Assembly (NCBI GenBank): GCA_964593555.1
Contig: CAZQIC010000057.1
Span: 1-28,427, forward strand
Source: CAZQIC01 sp964593555
GTDB lineage: Bacteria; Bacteroidota; Bacteroidia; JAFLBG01
Length of the DNA stretch: 28,427 nt
Direction of reading: 5' to 3'
Shown: piece after piece, positions 8,098 to 17,034 of the stretch
Numbering within the stretch: position 1 is the first letter of the stretch
Layout of the letters: each line of letters begins with the position of its first letter
Program-made: the position numbers and the translations under genes
Notes under the pieces: generated by a model
Databases searched by the model: none
Seen by the model: the letters and a program-made list of their open reading frames with translations, nothing else
What the model was told of the DNA's origin: nothing

Positions 8098-11000
8098 ATG
8101 GCACAAGGGTATAAAATGTTCCGCAACATCGCACAGGAGGCCAACAGAAGACTGCGTGACCGGAAACAAAACTTAGACAACATGAAAACAAGTACAGATC
8201 ACCTTAAAAAGTTCGCTTCGTTTCTTTCAAGACACGACCACATTGACGGCTACATGGGAGATAATGGAGATAGTGAAATTGCCAATGGAGCAGCTAAACA
8301 AGATTTTAAATCACTTGGAAAAAATGCATTTAAAGAGCTGGCTGAATATCTCGGCTTAAAGCAATACGATGTAAACTTCAATCCGGGTGGCCCGGCAGTA
8401 AGCGGAGATTTAACCCTAATGGGAATGTTTGCACCCGATATAGGAATTTATATTTCCATGAACAAAGATGGGATGCAATCCGGTATTCTTTATCGCACCA
8501 TAAAACACATGAAGGATTACAGTGGTGGTAGCAATAACTATTTCCGGGAAGGCGACCTGAATCATCCCGAAGAAATCAAAGAGAAAGTGTACCGTTTATT
8601 GAAACTGGATCAACAGTTTACGGCTAATACCTTGTCAGAGCTTAACCAGCTTCCCAATGTATCGGTGTATAAACTAACCGATAAAGGGCTGGAAAGTATT
8701 GCAGAAAAAGAATATGTAGGGGAGAATGACATTAGCGATGCAGAACACGCATGGGAAATGCGCCAACTGGAATACCAGCAAATAAAAGCAATACAAAAAA
8801 CCGGAAGGCCAAACGTATTGGATGCAAAGGATGGAGACGAACACGAAAAAATTATAGAATGGGCATTAAAGCAAGGCAAGCCAGTACCAAAAGAAGTTTT
8901 TGAAGATTATCCCTGGTTAAAAGAGGAACAAAAACAAAATGTTTTAAACGGAAAGACTACAAGCACACTTAGTTTATTAACCGGGGACGAATGGTTCAAG
9001 CAGCACCCGGAGAAAATATTGGGAGAGCAATTTCAAACAACTGATCGTTTCGGAAAGCCTGTAACCAAAGTAAAGGGAACCGCAGATAATATCATTCAGG
9101 GTATAGATGTGCCATCGGTAGATGTTCCTGAAGTAGCCACAGAAGCCCTGCAAACTGAAATCAAAGAACCCTTGCAGCAAATATTAAATGATCCCATGAA
9201 AAAGGAAAATATCGAGCGTGTTATCAACCAAACAAAAAAAGCTAACGCAGAAAAGGCTCTAAGAAGACTGAACGGTGATAAAGAAGGCATCTCTGATGCC
9301 TGCCCGGAGGAATATTTTTGTTTTGATGAAGTGATGAGAGAATATAACAAAGGCATTACAGATGAAGAAATAAAAGCATGGATTTGGTACAAACGTACTA
9401 CCGGGGGATTTAATTATGAGAAAACAATTCTTGATTCTAAAAACGGCTGGTCAAAATATGTTGTTCCGCTGGGAGCAGCTTCCGAGCATTTAAAGAGCTG
9501 GTTAAAAGCCGGAGTTATTTGCTCACATAATGGCAGTTTTATTCCAAGCGTACTATACTATGCCGAGAATATTTATGAACGCCAAAGTATGCTCTTAAAA
9601 GACAAAGAAGCGATCATAAAAGAGTTTGGGAAACAGCAGTACGACAGTCAATGGACTGGACTTGAAAATGTAAAGCCACCAAAGCTCACATTAAATGATC
9701 CAAACACGGCCAACCGCTTATTCATTAAACCCGATTCTGCTTTCGCAAAAGAAATTCGTATCAGCCAGCTTGCAGATGGAACCAGCTTTAAAGAATATGT
9801 AAGCAAGACAGGTAGCTATGCAGAAGGAAGCAACTCGCTGGTAGAAGCCTTTAAAACATGGCTAAGAGAATTACCAAAAGATGATTTTAAAAAATCAACC
9901 GACTGGAACATTATTCAGTTTTACCTCGATGGAGGTACACCCTCACGCCATTACGACAAAGAAGAAAAATTGCGTTTGAAACAAAATGCAAAAGTGGAAG
10001 GCGATAAGTTTTTCGTCCGCTTTCTTGCTGAAGCCTTAACCCGTGAAGACCAAGTACGCATTGAACAGCAATGGAACTCTAAATACAATGGTTATGTAGA
10101 AATAAATTATTTCAAAGTGCCCGTTGCCTTTACCTGTTCCAGCACATTTAAAAACAAGCCTTTATTCATTCGCCCTGCTCAACGGGAAGGTATTGGCTTT
10201 ATCAGCGTACACGGTTCAGGATGCGTTGCCTATGATGTGGGATTAGGAAAAACCATGACCGCCATTCTTTCACTTGCACAAGCATTGGAAAGTGGTCAAT
10301 GCAAACGTCCTTTCATTGTTGTTCCCAACCAAACCTATAAGAACTGGTTAAGTGAACTACGTGGCGTAGTTGATAAAGGAAAAGTATTGCTCTCAGGATT
10401 GTTACCGCAGTACCAGGTGATAGACTTGTACAATTTAGGAACAGAGTTTATTGACCAGTTGCGTGATGAAAAAGGAAATATAAAGCCTGTGCCGGAGTAC
10501 ACTATTTCTGTTCTCACCTATGAAGGATTTAACCGACTTGGATTTAATGATGACACATGGTCAACTATCGGAAATGAATTGTATGATATCCTTAATCAGG
10601 GAACGGAAGAAAAGCGTGATGTGGTAAAGCTCGGAGAGAAGATCAACGAAATGATGGGTAAAGGAATCAAGGGAGGATCTGTGAATATTGAGGACTTAGG
10701 TTTTGATTTTATGGTGGTGGATGAAGCTCATGCCATGAAAAAATCTTTCACACAAGTAAAAGGTGAAGTGAAAGGCGATGGAGAAAATACTACCCGTTCC
10801 AAAACCTCTTATCAAATCAGGTCAGGCGCACCCTCAATGACTGCACTACGTGGCTTTATGATAAGCCAGTATATTTTACGCAACAATAAAATGCGGAATG
10901 TGGTGTTGCTTACCGCTACTCCATTCACGAATAGCCCGCTTGAAATTTATTCCATACTGGCACTCATCGGTTACCAGCAATTAGAAAGAGCAGGCATTAA

Positions 11001-12858
11001 AAACATCAAAGAGTTTTTTGATACGTTTATTAAAACCAGCATGGAGCTTGTGATTAATGCCAAGCTGAAACCTGAACGGAAAGAAATTGTGATGGGCTTT
11101 AATAACCTCATTGCATTGCAACAGCTCATCTTTAAGTTTATCACTTACAAAACCGGAGAGGATGCAAAAATACAGCGACCTAACAAAATTGTATTGCCAC
11201 TGCTTAACAAAAAAGAAGGCAACCAAATAATTCCTTTGCCAACAGAAGAACAGATTTCCACTAACCTTCCAATGACACAAAGGCAAAAGGAATACATGGA
11301 TGACGTGGAACTGTATGTAACGGGAAAAACAAGCCTTACCAATTTTTGTGTGAATACGAGAGGCTTTGAAGACAGTGAAGAAGGTGCAGAAGATGAAAGC
11401 GCTGGTGAAGCATTGGATGAAAAACATTTGTCTGAAGACGAAGAAGAAGGAACACGAATATTAAGGGGAATGTCATTCGCACGACAGCTCGCACTTAGTC
11501 CTTACCTCTATGCCTGCAACCCGGACAAGCATCCAACTTATACGCAGTACATAGAATCTTCACCTAAGTTAAACTATATCATGGAGTGCATACGTTCGGT
11601 AAAACGTTACCACGAAGAACACGATCAGGAAGTGTCCGGGCAGGTGATCTACATGAATGCAGGTGTACACTTTTTCCCTCTGATAAAAGAATATCTCGTA
11701 CAGAAAATCGGCTACAAGGATGATGAAGTAGGCATTATCAAAAGCGGTTTGAGTGCAGCAAAAAAAGAAGGGATCAAAGAACGCTTCTTAGCCGGCAGTG
11801 TGAAAATTATTATCGGCAGCGCAACCATTAAAGAGGGGATCAATTTACAAAACCGTTCAACAGTACTTTACAATTGCTGGCTGGATTGGAACCCGACTGA
11901 TGTGAAGCAGCTCGAAGGGCGTATATGGCGCTTCGGAAATATGTATGCGAACATTCGTGTTGTAAATCCCATGATGGAAGACAGTATTGACACCTTTATT
12001 TTTCAAAAGCTGGAGGAAAAGACCAGCCGTATCAACGAGATATGGTATCGTGCAGGCAAGACCAATGCACTTAATCTTGAAGAATTTAATCCGTCTGAAT
12101 TAAAAATGGGTTTGATAACAGATCCTTATGCTTTGGCTGAATTAATTCTGATGGAAGAAATGGAACGCTTGCAGGATGAAATCACGGGATTGAATAATCA
12201 GAAAACCGTATTGGAAGAAATTGTTGAGCAGCGGGAAATATTTAACAAAAATATTGGTCATGTAAAAGACGTGGTTAACCGCTACAAGCCGATAAAAGAA
12301 GAAGGCAAAGCCCGAACAATCGAAACAATTTTCAAGCTCTACAAAGATTATCTCGATGATGAGAATACGGAATACACCTACCAGGATCAGGTTGTGTATG
12401 ACCAGGTACGCAAAGCCAATGCAGCCATTAAAAGAGGCATTGAGCAAATACTGGCTCCAAGAGGCTTAGACATTGGTTTCGATTTGAAAAAGGTAACCGG
12501 ACAAATGGATAAGGAAGTTGAACGTAAGCAAAAGTACATGGAGGAAAAGACCGGAGACAAAGCTGTTCAGGAGAAAGGGCAAACCATTATCCAAGACAGG
12601 ATAAAGAAGGGTTATAAACCAAAAACAGTTATGGAAAGAGTAAAGGAATTTACCAGCCTCAATCCTAAATTATTGACTGAACTGATGGTATATGATAATT
12701 CGGACGAAGCCAAAGCAAAACAATCCCAACAAAAAAGAAAGGGTGAAGCATTGGAAGGAACAGCTGATCGCTTAACCAAAATTATCCAACTCAGGGAATC
12801 ATTCAAGCGAATGAGAAATCGCTTAGAACAGATCAGAGAATTAAGAAAAGCAGCATAA
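8098..12858 (+). CDS. Giant SNF2-type helicase with polyvalent N-terminal domains
   Basis: The protein has 1586 aa from the ATG at 8098. An in-frame ATG at 8026 lies inside the preceding gene, so I rejected it. The first 700 residues are LPD-like accessory regions, including NPGGPAVSGDLTLMGMFAP and a KQGKPVPKEVFEDYPWL motif typical of such proteins. The superfamily 2 core follows: motif I YDVGLGKTMTAI (about 714), Q/Ia-like FIVVPNQTYKNWL, motif II VVDEAHAM (about 874), motif III LLTATPFTNS, motif V IKEGINLQNRSTV and motif VI QLEGRIWRFGN (about 1270), then a long helical tail. SNF2-like ATPases translocate on duplex DNA. With the upstream methylase it forms a split DarB-like unit that may process or protect element DNA. 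A hairpin overlaps the stop codon. Confidence 0.92.
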   Translation: MAQGYKMFRNIAQEANRRLRDRKQNLDNMKTSTDHLKKFASFLSRHDHIDGYMGDNGDSEIANGAAKQDFKSLGKNAFKELAEYLGLKQYDVNFNPGGPAVSGDLTLMGMFAPDIGIYISMNKDGMQSGILYRTIKHMKDYSGGSNNYFREGDLNHPEEIKEKVYRLLKLDQQFTANTLSELNQLPNVSVYKLTDKGLESIAEKEYVGENDISDAEHAWEMRQLEYQQIKAIQKTGRPNVLDAKDGDEHEKIIEWALKQGKPVPKEVFEDYPWLKEEQKQNVLNGKTTSTLSLLTGDEWFKQHPEKILGEQFQTTDRFGKPVTKVKGTADNIIQGIDVPSVDVPEVATEALQTEIKEPLQQILNDPMKKENIERVINQTKKANAEKALRRLNGDKEGISDACPEEYFCFDEVMREYNKGITDEEIKAWIWYKRTTGGFNYEKTILDSKNGWSKYVVPLGAASEHLKSWLKAGVICSHNGSFIPSVLYYAENIYERQSMLLKDKEAIIKEFGKQQYDSQWTGLENVKPPKLTLNDPNTANRLFIKPDSAFAKEIRISQLADGTSFKEYVSKTGSYAEGSNSLVEAFKTWLRELPKDDFKKSTDWNIIQFYLDGGTPSRHYDKEEKLRLKQNAKVEGDKFFVRFLAEALTREDQVRIEQQWNSKYNGYVEINYFKVPVAFTCSSTFKNKPLFIRPAQREGIGFISVHGSGCVAYDVGLGKTMTAILSLAQALESGQCKRPFIVVPNQTYKNWLSELRGVVDKGKVLLSGLLPQYQVIDLYNLGTEFIDQLRDEKGNIKPVPEYTISVLTYEGFNRLGFNDDTWSTIGNELYDILNQGTEEKRDVVKLGEKINEMMGKGIKGGSVNIEDLGFDFMVVDEAHAMKKSFTQVKGEVKGDGENTTRSKTSYQIRSGAPSMTALRGFMISQYILRNNKMRNVVLLTATPFTNSPLEIYSILALIGYQQLERAGIKNIKEFFDTFIKTSMELVINAKLKPERKEIVMGFNNLIALQQLIFKFITYKTGEDAKIQRPNKIVLPLLNKKEGNQIIPLPTEEQISTNLPMTQRQKEYMDDVELYVTGKTSLTNFCVNTRGFEDSEEGAEDESAGEALDEKHLSEDEEEGTRILRGMSFARQLALSPYLYACNPDKHPTYTQYIESSPKLNYIMECIRSVKRYHEEHDQEVSGQVIYMNAGVHFFPLIKEYLVQKIGYKDDEVGIIKSGLSAAKKEGIKERFLAGSVKIIIGSATIKEGINLQNRSTVLYNCWLDWNPTDVKQLEGRIWRFGNMYANIRVVNPMMEDSIDTFIFQKLEEKTSRINEIWYRAGKTNALNLEEFNPSELKMGLITDPYALAELILMEEMERLQDEITGLNNQKTVLEEIVEQREIFNKNIGHVKDVVNRYKPIKEEGKARTIETIFKLYKDYLDDENTEYTYQDQVVYDQVRKANAAIKRGIEQILAPRGLDIGFDLKKVTGQMDKEVERKQKYMEEKTGDKAVQEKGQTIIQDRIKKGYKPKTVMERVKEFTSLNPKLLTELMVYDNSDEAKAKQSQQKRKGEALEGTADRLTKIIQLRESFKRMRNRLEQIRELRKAA

Positions 12859-12873
12859 CGGTCAGAGACCGTT
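12857..12873 (+). terminator. Hairpin at the end of the helicase gene
   Basis: AACGGTC, AGA, GACCGTT form a perfect 7-bp stem with a 3-nt loop, followed by TTTTAT. It begins at the last two bases of the helicase stop codon and lies 22 bp before the next ATG. It has the shape of a weak intrinsic terminator. Because the next genes run on the same strand without a visible promoter, it may instead attenuate transcription or protect an upstream mRNA end. Confidence 0.55.
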
Positions 12874-12894
12874 TTATAAAAAAAGCAAAACAAC

Positions 12895-13218
12895 ATGGTA
12901 AAGACAAACATTGACAACCTGGTGAACCTGCTGAACAAAGCAAAAGAAAAAGGATGCACCAAAGTAAAGCTCCAGCTTTATGAAGATTGGAAGCAGATAG
13001 AAAAAGAACAAAAACATCCTTCACTTAAAGTGGAAGAATACGCTGTTGATACCCGGTTTTATAACACCGTTGAATTTGAAACAGAGATTGAAAAAATGGA
13101 AGCCACCGATAGGATCATTACAAAGATCGAAGGGGACACATTCATTATTCGTGTTTCACTTTCCGACCGGGACAGCTTGCTGAAAAATCTCGGCATTGAA
13201 CAAGAATACAATCATTAA
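12895..13218 (+). CDS. Unknown protein, 107 aa
   Basis: The frame starts at an ATG after an A-rich leader, 36 bp behind the helicase gene. The predicted soluble alpha/beta protein begins MVKTNIDNLVNLLNKAKEKG and ends SLSDRDSLLKNLGIEQEYNH, with a central EEYAVDTRFYNTVEFETEIE. There are no cysteines that could form a metal site, no membrane segment and no signal peptide. I do not recognise a family. It sits at the head of a run of small genes with 12-40 bp spacers leading to the ATPase, which suggests a shared transcript, possibly partly insulated from the helicase gene by the hairpin. Confidence 0.8.
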   Translation: MVKTNIDNLVNLLNKAKEKGCTKVKLQLYEDWKQIEKEQKHPSLKVEEYAVDTRFYNTVEFETEIEKMEATDRIITKIEGDTFIIRVSLSDRDSLLKNLGIEQEYNH

Positions 13219-13233
13219 CTAAAAACAAAACAC

Positions 13234-13842
13234 ATGGCCACCTTAAAAAACAATCCATACGATTTGCTGGAAAAAGAAAAAATCTCAAAAAAACTATTGA
13301 GTGATCGGGTACTCAAAGGACTTTCCATTTTTGATGAAACACTTGCTGATATGGAACAATTTCCGACTGATAAAAAGTTAAAAAAAGAAGCGGAAGAAAT
13401 CGGCAAGGAAACAATTGAGCTGGTGAAGGAAGACATCGAACGCATCAAAGAAGAAACGCATGATGAAGTAGAAGAAAATTCCAAAAAGGAAACACGCAAG
13501 GTTCAATCTAAAAAGGTTGTTGAGAAAGCGGAAAAAGTGCTGGATGATTTAGCGATGTGCCGTCTAAAGCTAAAAGAAGACCGGAAGAAAAAAATTGAAA
13601 GCGGAGAAATTAAACCACCTAAGAAAAAAACACTGGTAACAAAGCTCCGTCAGGAATTGGTAAAGACCGCTACGCTAATTCCTAAAAACCTGAAAGAAGA
13701 TAGCACAGTGATTCAGCGCACACAAAAGGCAGTGCTTAATTTTTTGAATGAACTGAAATCCATTTGGGGGCTGAATAAAATAAAAGCTATTCAGGATGAG
13801 ATAAAAGAGAAATTCAAAAAACTGGAACAAGAAGCTTCATAA
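13234..13842 (+). CDS. Lys/Glu-rich coiled-coil protein, 202 aa
   Basis: The protein is almost entirely charged helix: about residues 35-130 contain repeating E/K heptads such as EEIGKETIELVKEDIERIKE and KKVVEKAEKVLDDLAM, then a basic KPPKKKTLVTKLRQE segment, and a helical C-terminus with GLNKIKAIQDEIKEKFKKL. There is no catalytic signature. A scaffolding, virion-associated or DNA-binding role would suit the composition, but nothing in the sequence proves it. It lies 15 bp after the 107-aa gene and 25 bp before the small membrane protein. The family is not recognised. Confidence 0.82.
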   Translation: MATLKNNPYDLLEKEKISKKLLSDRVLKGLSIFDETLADMEQFPTDKKLKKEAEEIGKETIELVKEDIERIKEETHDEVEENSKKETRKVQSKKVVEKAEKVLDDLAMCRLKLKEDRKKKIESGEIKPPKKKTLVTKLRQELVKTATLIPKNLKEDSTVIQRTQKAVLNFLNELKSIWGLNKIKAIQDEIKEKFKKLEQEAS

Positions 13843-13867
13843 TTAGTAAAACAATAAACACAAAGCC

Positions 13868-14101
13868 ATGAATAAAAATGCGATCATAATAACAAGTGTA
13901 GGAATGGTTATAGGCTTAGCTGAAGCATTGCTTTATTATAACCTTGGGCAAAGCGCAGGCGGAAAATTCACCTACAAGATACCTCCTACAAAAGAGTTTT
14001 TTAAAACAGCTGGTGTAGTATTAGTTACTTCAATACTCACAGCAGGAATTTCAGGACTTATTGAATCTCGTTTTCAAGAGGAAAAAAGGCAAACAGCATA
14101 A
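13868..14101 (+). CDS. Small two-pass membrane protein, 77 aa
   Basis: Two hydrophobic helices are clear: about residues 5-25 (IIITSVGMVIGLAEALLYY) and about 48-66 (TAGVVLVTSILTAGISGLI), separated by a polar loop with KFTYKIPPTKEFF and followed by a short charged tail, ESRFQEEKRQTA. The start follows AAAGCC, a context shared with the genes at 27485 and 27755. The second helix contains TAGVVLVTSI, nearly the same as TAGVTLVTAI in the small membrane protein at 27485 beyond the defence operon. Small membrane proteins next to a packaging-type ATPase are typical of tailless viruses with an internal membrane, but a holin or an unrelated membrane role is also possible. Confidence 0.85.
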   Translation: MNKNAIIITSVGMVIGLAEALLYYNLGQSAGGKFTYKIPPTKEFFKTAGVVLVTSILTAGISGLIESRFQEEKRQTA

Positions 14102-14119
14102 TAACTTAAATCTAAAAAA

Positions 14120-14677
14120 ATGAAAAAATTTCCGCACCAACAATTTATTGAGGATAACAATTTAGATATCCAAACTTTTCCCGAAATGCTGCAAAAGCGT
14201 ATTAAAGGTTTTGACGAGCTGGAAGAAGATTTGCAGCATACCACAGATGAGGACAATGAAAAGTTAATCAGCAAACTTGAAACACTCTCGCACGAGTTGG
14301 CTGAAGACCTGGAAGAACACTTTGAAGAACATTTGGAGAACAATGACCAGGAAGAAGATGAGCAACCGGAAATAACACCGGAGCCTATACAGGAAGAACC
14401 AACTCCGGAACCGGAACCGGAAGTCCAAGAGCCTGAACCTGAAATTCAGGAAGAAGTAGCTGAACCGGATCCTGAGTCTGAACCTGTCCTTGAACCCACA
14501 GACGAAGAAATACTGGAAGGGCTATTAAATAGTAAGAAAAGCCACGTATCGCCCTCAGAATTGAAGGGAAGGGGCTTTAAAACAAGCCTGAATGAGAAAA
14601 GGATCTTGGTAGGCAAATTTTGCCTCCACAGGGGCAAATACGATACCTGTTATAAAATAATTCTCAAAAGTGAATAA
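14120..14677 (+). CDS. Acidic Pro/Glu-repeat protein with a C-terminal domain, 185 aa
   Basis: The protein has three parts. An N-terminal helical region (1-75) contains FDELEEDLQHTTDEDNEKL. A low-complexity Pro-Glu tract (about 78-132) has many E-P-E-P repeats and is probably an extended spacer. A compact C-terminus (about 134-185) contains EILEGLLNSKKSHVSPSELK, then RGFKTSL and LVGKFCLHRGKYDTCYKI. The C-terminal pattern recalls small domains at the ends of other Bacteroidota accessory proteins, but I cannot name it. E-P tracts often span envelopes or hold two domains apart, which would suit a structural or membrane-linked role. It follows the membrane-protein gene by 18 bp. Confidence 0.83.
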   Translation: MKKFPHQQFIEDNNLDIQTFPEMLQKRIKGFDELEEDLQHTTDEDNEKLISKLETLSHELAEDLEEHFEEHLENNDQEEDEQPEITPEPIQEEPTPEPEPEVQEPEPEIQEEVAEPDPESEPVLEPTDEEILEGLLNSKKSHVSPSELKGRGFKTSLNEKRILVGKFCLHRGKYDTCYKIILKSE

Positions 14678-14695
14678 AAAAATTTGCCTTATCAC

Positions 14696-14734
14696 TTACC
14701 AAATTGGTAATTTACGACTTCCAAATTGGTAATT
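14696..14734. promoter_or_regulatory. Twin palindromes, probable operator
   Basis: CCAAATTGGTAATT occurs twice, at 14699-14712 and 14721-14734, a 22-bp period or about two helical turns. The first copy is a near-perfect dyad, TTACCAA, A, TTGGTAA (14696-14710); the second keeps the CCAA/TTGG core. The pair fills the 71-bp gap before the GTG-start gene at 14749, the longest gap between the small genes here. It is best explained as binding sites for a dimeric regulator and suggests a separate promoter for the gene group leading to the ATPase. Confidence 0.6.
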
Positions 14735-14748
14735 AATCCATTAAAAAC

Positions 14749-15207
14749 GTGAACCAAACAGCATCCACAAACAATTATAATCAACTGCAAGACAGTATTG
14801 ATAAGGTCATTGGAAAAATTGGCCTTCGCAGAACGAAGTATTTATTGGACAGCTTTATTGATAACACCACTGTAACACAAAGCGAACGTGAAAAGATCAA
14901 GATGGTAACTCAATACTTGGTCAGTCTGACTGCAAAAGTATTTGAGTTAAAGGAGGAGCTTTTTTTCGTCAGTACTGTCCGTGAATACCGTGATGCAAGA
15001 ATGTGTTGTTTTCATCTCTTGCGAAAGTACACAGAGGATACTTACCCTAAAATCGGCTTGAACTTTAATTGCAGCGCCCGGATAGTCATGTATGGCTGTT
15101 TCGCTGTGGAAGATCGCTTAGCCATGCCCAAGGGCAATGCAAAATTTGTTGGGAACTATACCCTGCTTGAATCAAGGTTGATAGACTTTATCGGAAAAAT
15201 TAATTAA
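14749..15207 (+). CDS. Unknown protein, 152 aa
   Basis: I take the GTG at 14749, because the protein-like region starts right there (MNQTASTNNYNQLQDSIDKV) and the next in-frame ATG, at 14901, would remove 50 residues. The protein is mostly helical: a first half with IGLRRTKYLLDSFIDN and KMVTQYLVSLTAKVFELKEE, then a Cys-containing region (RMCCFHLLRKYT, FNCSARIVMYGCF) that could bind a metal or form a core. I recall similar anonymous proteins in Bacteroidota phage-like regions but cannot name the family. It follows the twin palindromes and overlaps nothing. A gap of only 7 bp separates it from the next gene, so the two are likely co-translated. Confidence 0.82.
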   Translation: MNQTASTNNYNQLQDSIDKVIGKIGLRRTKYLLDSFIDNTTVTQSEREKIKMVTQYLVSLTAKVFELKEELFFVSTVREYRDARMCCFHLLRKYTEDTYPKIGLNFNCSARIVMYGCFAVEDRLAMPKGNAKFVGNYTLLESRLIDFIGKIN

Positions 15208-15214
15208 TCCAATC

Positions 15215-16081
15215 ATGGAAGATACAAAGGAACTTATTGAAACAGTTTTAAAGAAAGATCAACAGGATATTGCATTTGAGCCTATCCCGGAGGAAAACGA
15301 CAGCCCATTGGCGCAACCGGTGGTGCAAAAAAGTAATACATCAGGAGATGTAAATGCTTCTAAAAATGAGGCGAAGGAAACCACTAATTCCACAGAAAAT
15401 AAGGAAGAACCCAAGGTTAAGCCTAAAGAAGAACCTACGGATGCACCGGAACAGGAAATTGATGCCGAACTCAGGGAGGAAAGTGAAAAAGACAATACTT
15501 CCGGTACTGGAGAAGAAGGATTTAGTATGCCGTTAGAACACGCTGGCTTAATGGCAGACAGCATCATTGGTACAATTAATAATACTGTGCTGGAAGTGGG
15601 TGGCGGTTACTTTGTAACCATCCGTAAACACAAGGATTTCTATGATTTTGAGGAAGTAATACAGGTCATAGATGAGCAGAACGTTAAGAACGTCAAACGT
15701 CTGAAGCTCGATGAAGAAGACAAGGCATTACTTCGCCCATTGCTCATTCATATACTGAGAAAGAAAGCTGCTGCACTCAGTCCTGAAAAGCAATTATTAA
15801 TGGTTGCCCTATCCATCATTATCAAAAAAGCGAAAGTTGTTATGGAGATCCGGGCAGAGAATGAAATGCTCGTGGAGCGCATCCGGGACATTGTCAGAAA
15901 AGAAATCAGAGAATATGAGGGCGAGAAGGAAGAAAAAAGGCAACAGGAAAAAGCCTCAGAAAACAAAGCAGAACACGATCAGGAAGATGCTGCCGAAGTA
16001 ATGTATGAGGAAACAACGCATAGTAATAAAACAGCTTCCCGAACTGGCTTGCCCGATTCTGCATTGGAAACGTTTGAATAA
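15215..16081 (+). CDS. Unknown protein, 288 aa, encoded beside the packaging-type ATPase
   Basis: The N-terminal 100 residues are disordered, rich in Glu, Lys, Pro and Ser. The core (about 105-215) is folded: MPLEHAGLMADSIIGTINNT, VGGGYFVTIRKHKDFYDFEE, DKALLRPLLIHILRKKAAAL and KQLLMVALSIIIKKAKVVME. The last 70 residues are again charged and flexible. The core's paired hydrophobic helices could be membrane-associated or form a helical bundle. The family is not recognised. The ATPase gene begins 18 bp downstream, so the two proteins may work together, for example as a packaging or membrane partner; that is inferred from position only. Confidence 0.82.
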   Translation: MEDTKELIETVLKKDQQDIAFEPIPEENDSPLAQPVVQKSNTSGDVNASKNEAKETTNSTENKEEPKVKPKEEPTDAPEQEIDAELREESEKDNTSGTGEEGFSMPLEHAGLMADSIIGTINNTVLEVGGGYFVTIRKHKDFYDFEEVIQVIDEQNVKNVKRLKLDEEDKALLRPLLIHILRKKAAALSPEKQLLMVALSIIIKKAKVVMEIRAENEMLVERIRDIVRKEIREYEGEKEEKRQQEKASENKAEHDQEDAAEVMYEETTHSNKTASRTGLPDSALETFE

Positions 16082-16099
16082 TTATTGAGCTGAAAATGA

Positions 16100-17017
16100 A
16101 TGTCTGCAACCGTAGAAAAACCAAAACTATTTCAGGGAATAGTCCTCATTAATAAACAGGACGAACGTCAACCAATGTTAATGTTGGTTTGCGGGGAAAC
16201 AGGCGTTGGTAAAACATTCCGCAACATTTTAGAAATTGAAAACTACCTTCGGGATCATCCTGAAGTATATAGAAAGGGACGTAAGGTTTTAATCTTCGAT
16301 GTGAATGATGATGATTACGAATGCTACACTACCGTTAGTCCTGACTTTATACGTGATTTAAAGAGCATTCGCGCCCGCAGGATACGTCCACTCACCAAGT
16401 ATGGTGAAACAATGTCCATTGAAGAAAAAAGGGATATGGTGGAGCGCATGGTAAAGCAGTTCACCGATGGCCTGCTTGTACTGGAAGACTTGGACAAATA
16501 CATGACTGGTGCAAAAGGTCAAACTATTGTAGGGCTGCTTACTACCAACCGCCATCACGGATTGGACATTATGATCTCTCATCAATCCATTGCTAAAATC
16601 ACCACTACTGAATTTCAAAACTGTACCTGGTTACGCCTGCATAAGCAAGTAGATGATGTTACCCGGTATCGTAACCGGATCCCGAATTATTTCCTGGTCC
16701 GTATTGCAACAATAATAGTTGAAGAACAATACCTCATTGGAAACATCCGCTTTTTTGTTTACGTGAACATGAGAAAATTAAAAGTGCGTGGATGCAGCGT
16801 ACCAGCCTTTATTCGGGCGTGTAAAAAATATCTCGATACAGAGGAAAACGGAATGATAAGACGAATGATGATGGAGAGAGATTTTTACGGTAAGCTGATT
16901 TATAAAAATCGTAATGAAGTAGTTGTTAAACTGATCGCTGAATTGCTCCGATACCACGAAATGAATTTTCAAAGTCCTATTGCTACAGAGAAAGTAGAGC
17001 AAGCAAAAGCAGCATAA
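16100..17017 (+). CDS. Zot/A32-like packaging-type ATPase
   Basis: The 305-aa P-loop ATPase has Walker A GETGVGKT (residues 32-39) after a hydrophobic strand (MLMLVC), Walker B LLVLEDLDKY (about 125-134) and the motif NRHHGLDIMISHQS (150-163). An Arg/His-rich G-h-D-h strand ending in Gln is the hallmark shared by filamentous-phage Zot proteins and A32/PRD1-type genome-packaging ATPases of the FtsK-HerA superfamily. No transmembrane helix is obvious, unlike classical Zot, which slightly favours a packaging role. The C-terminal 100 residues are helical and basic. It would thread viral or plasmid DNA into a capsid or across a membrane. The next gene begins 17 bp downstream. A transfer role in a plasmid cannot be excluded. 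Confidence 0.82.
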   Translation: MSATVEKPKLFQGIVLINKQDERQPMLMLVCGETGVGKTFRNILEIENYLRDHPEVYRKGRKVLIFDVNDDDYECYTTVSPDFIRDLKSIRARRIRPLTKYGETMSIEEKRDMVERMVKQFTDGLLVLEDLDKYMTGAKGQTIVGLLTTNRHHGLDIMISHQSIAKITTTEFQNCTWLRLHKQVDDVTRYRNRIPNYFLVRIATIIVEEQYLIGNIRFFVYVNMRKLKVRGCSVPAFIRACKKYLDTEENGMIRRMMMERDFYGKLIYKNRNEVVVKLIAELLRYHEMNFQSPIATEKVEQAKAA

Positions 17018-17034
17018 CCAAAAATCCATATAAC

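Noticed and set aside
10981..11427. Minus-strand frame of 148 codons inside the helicase gene
   Set aside because: It lies antisense to conserved helicase sequence and is rich in Phe, Cys and His, as expected from reversed Bacteroidota coding sequence.
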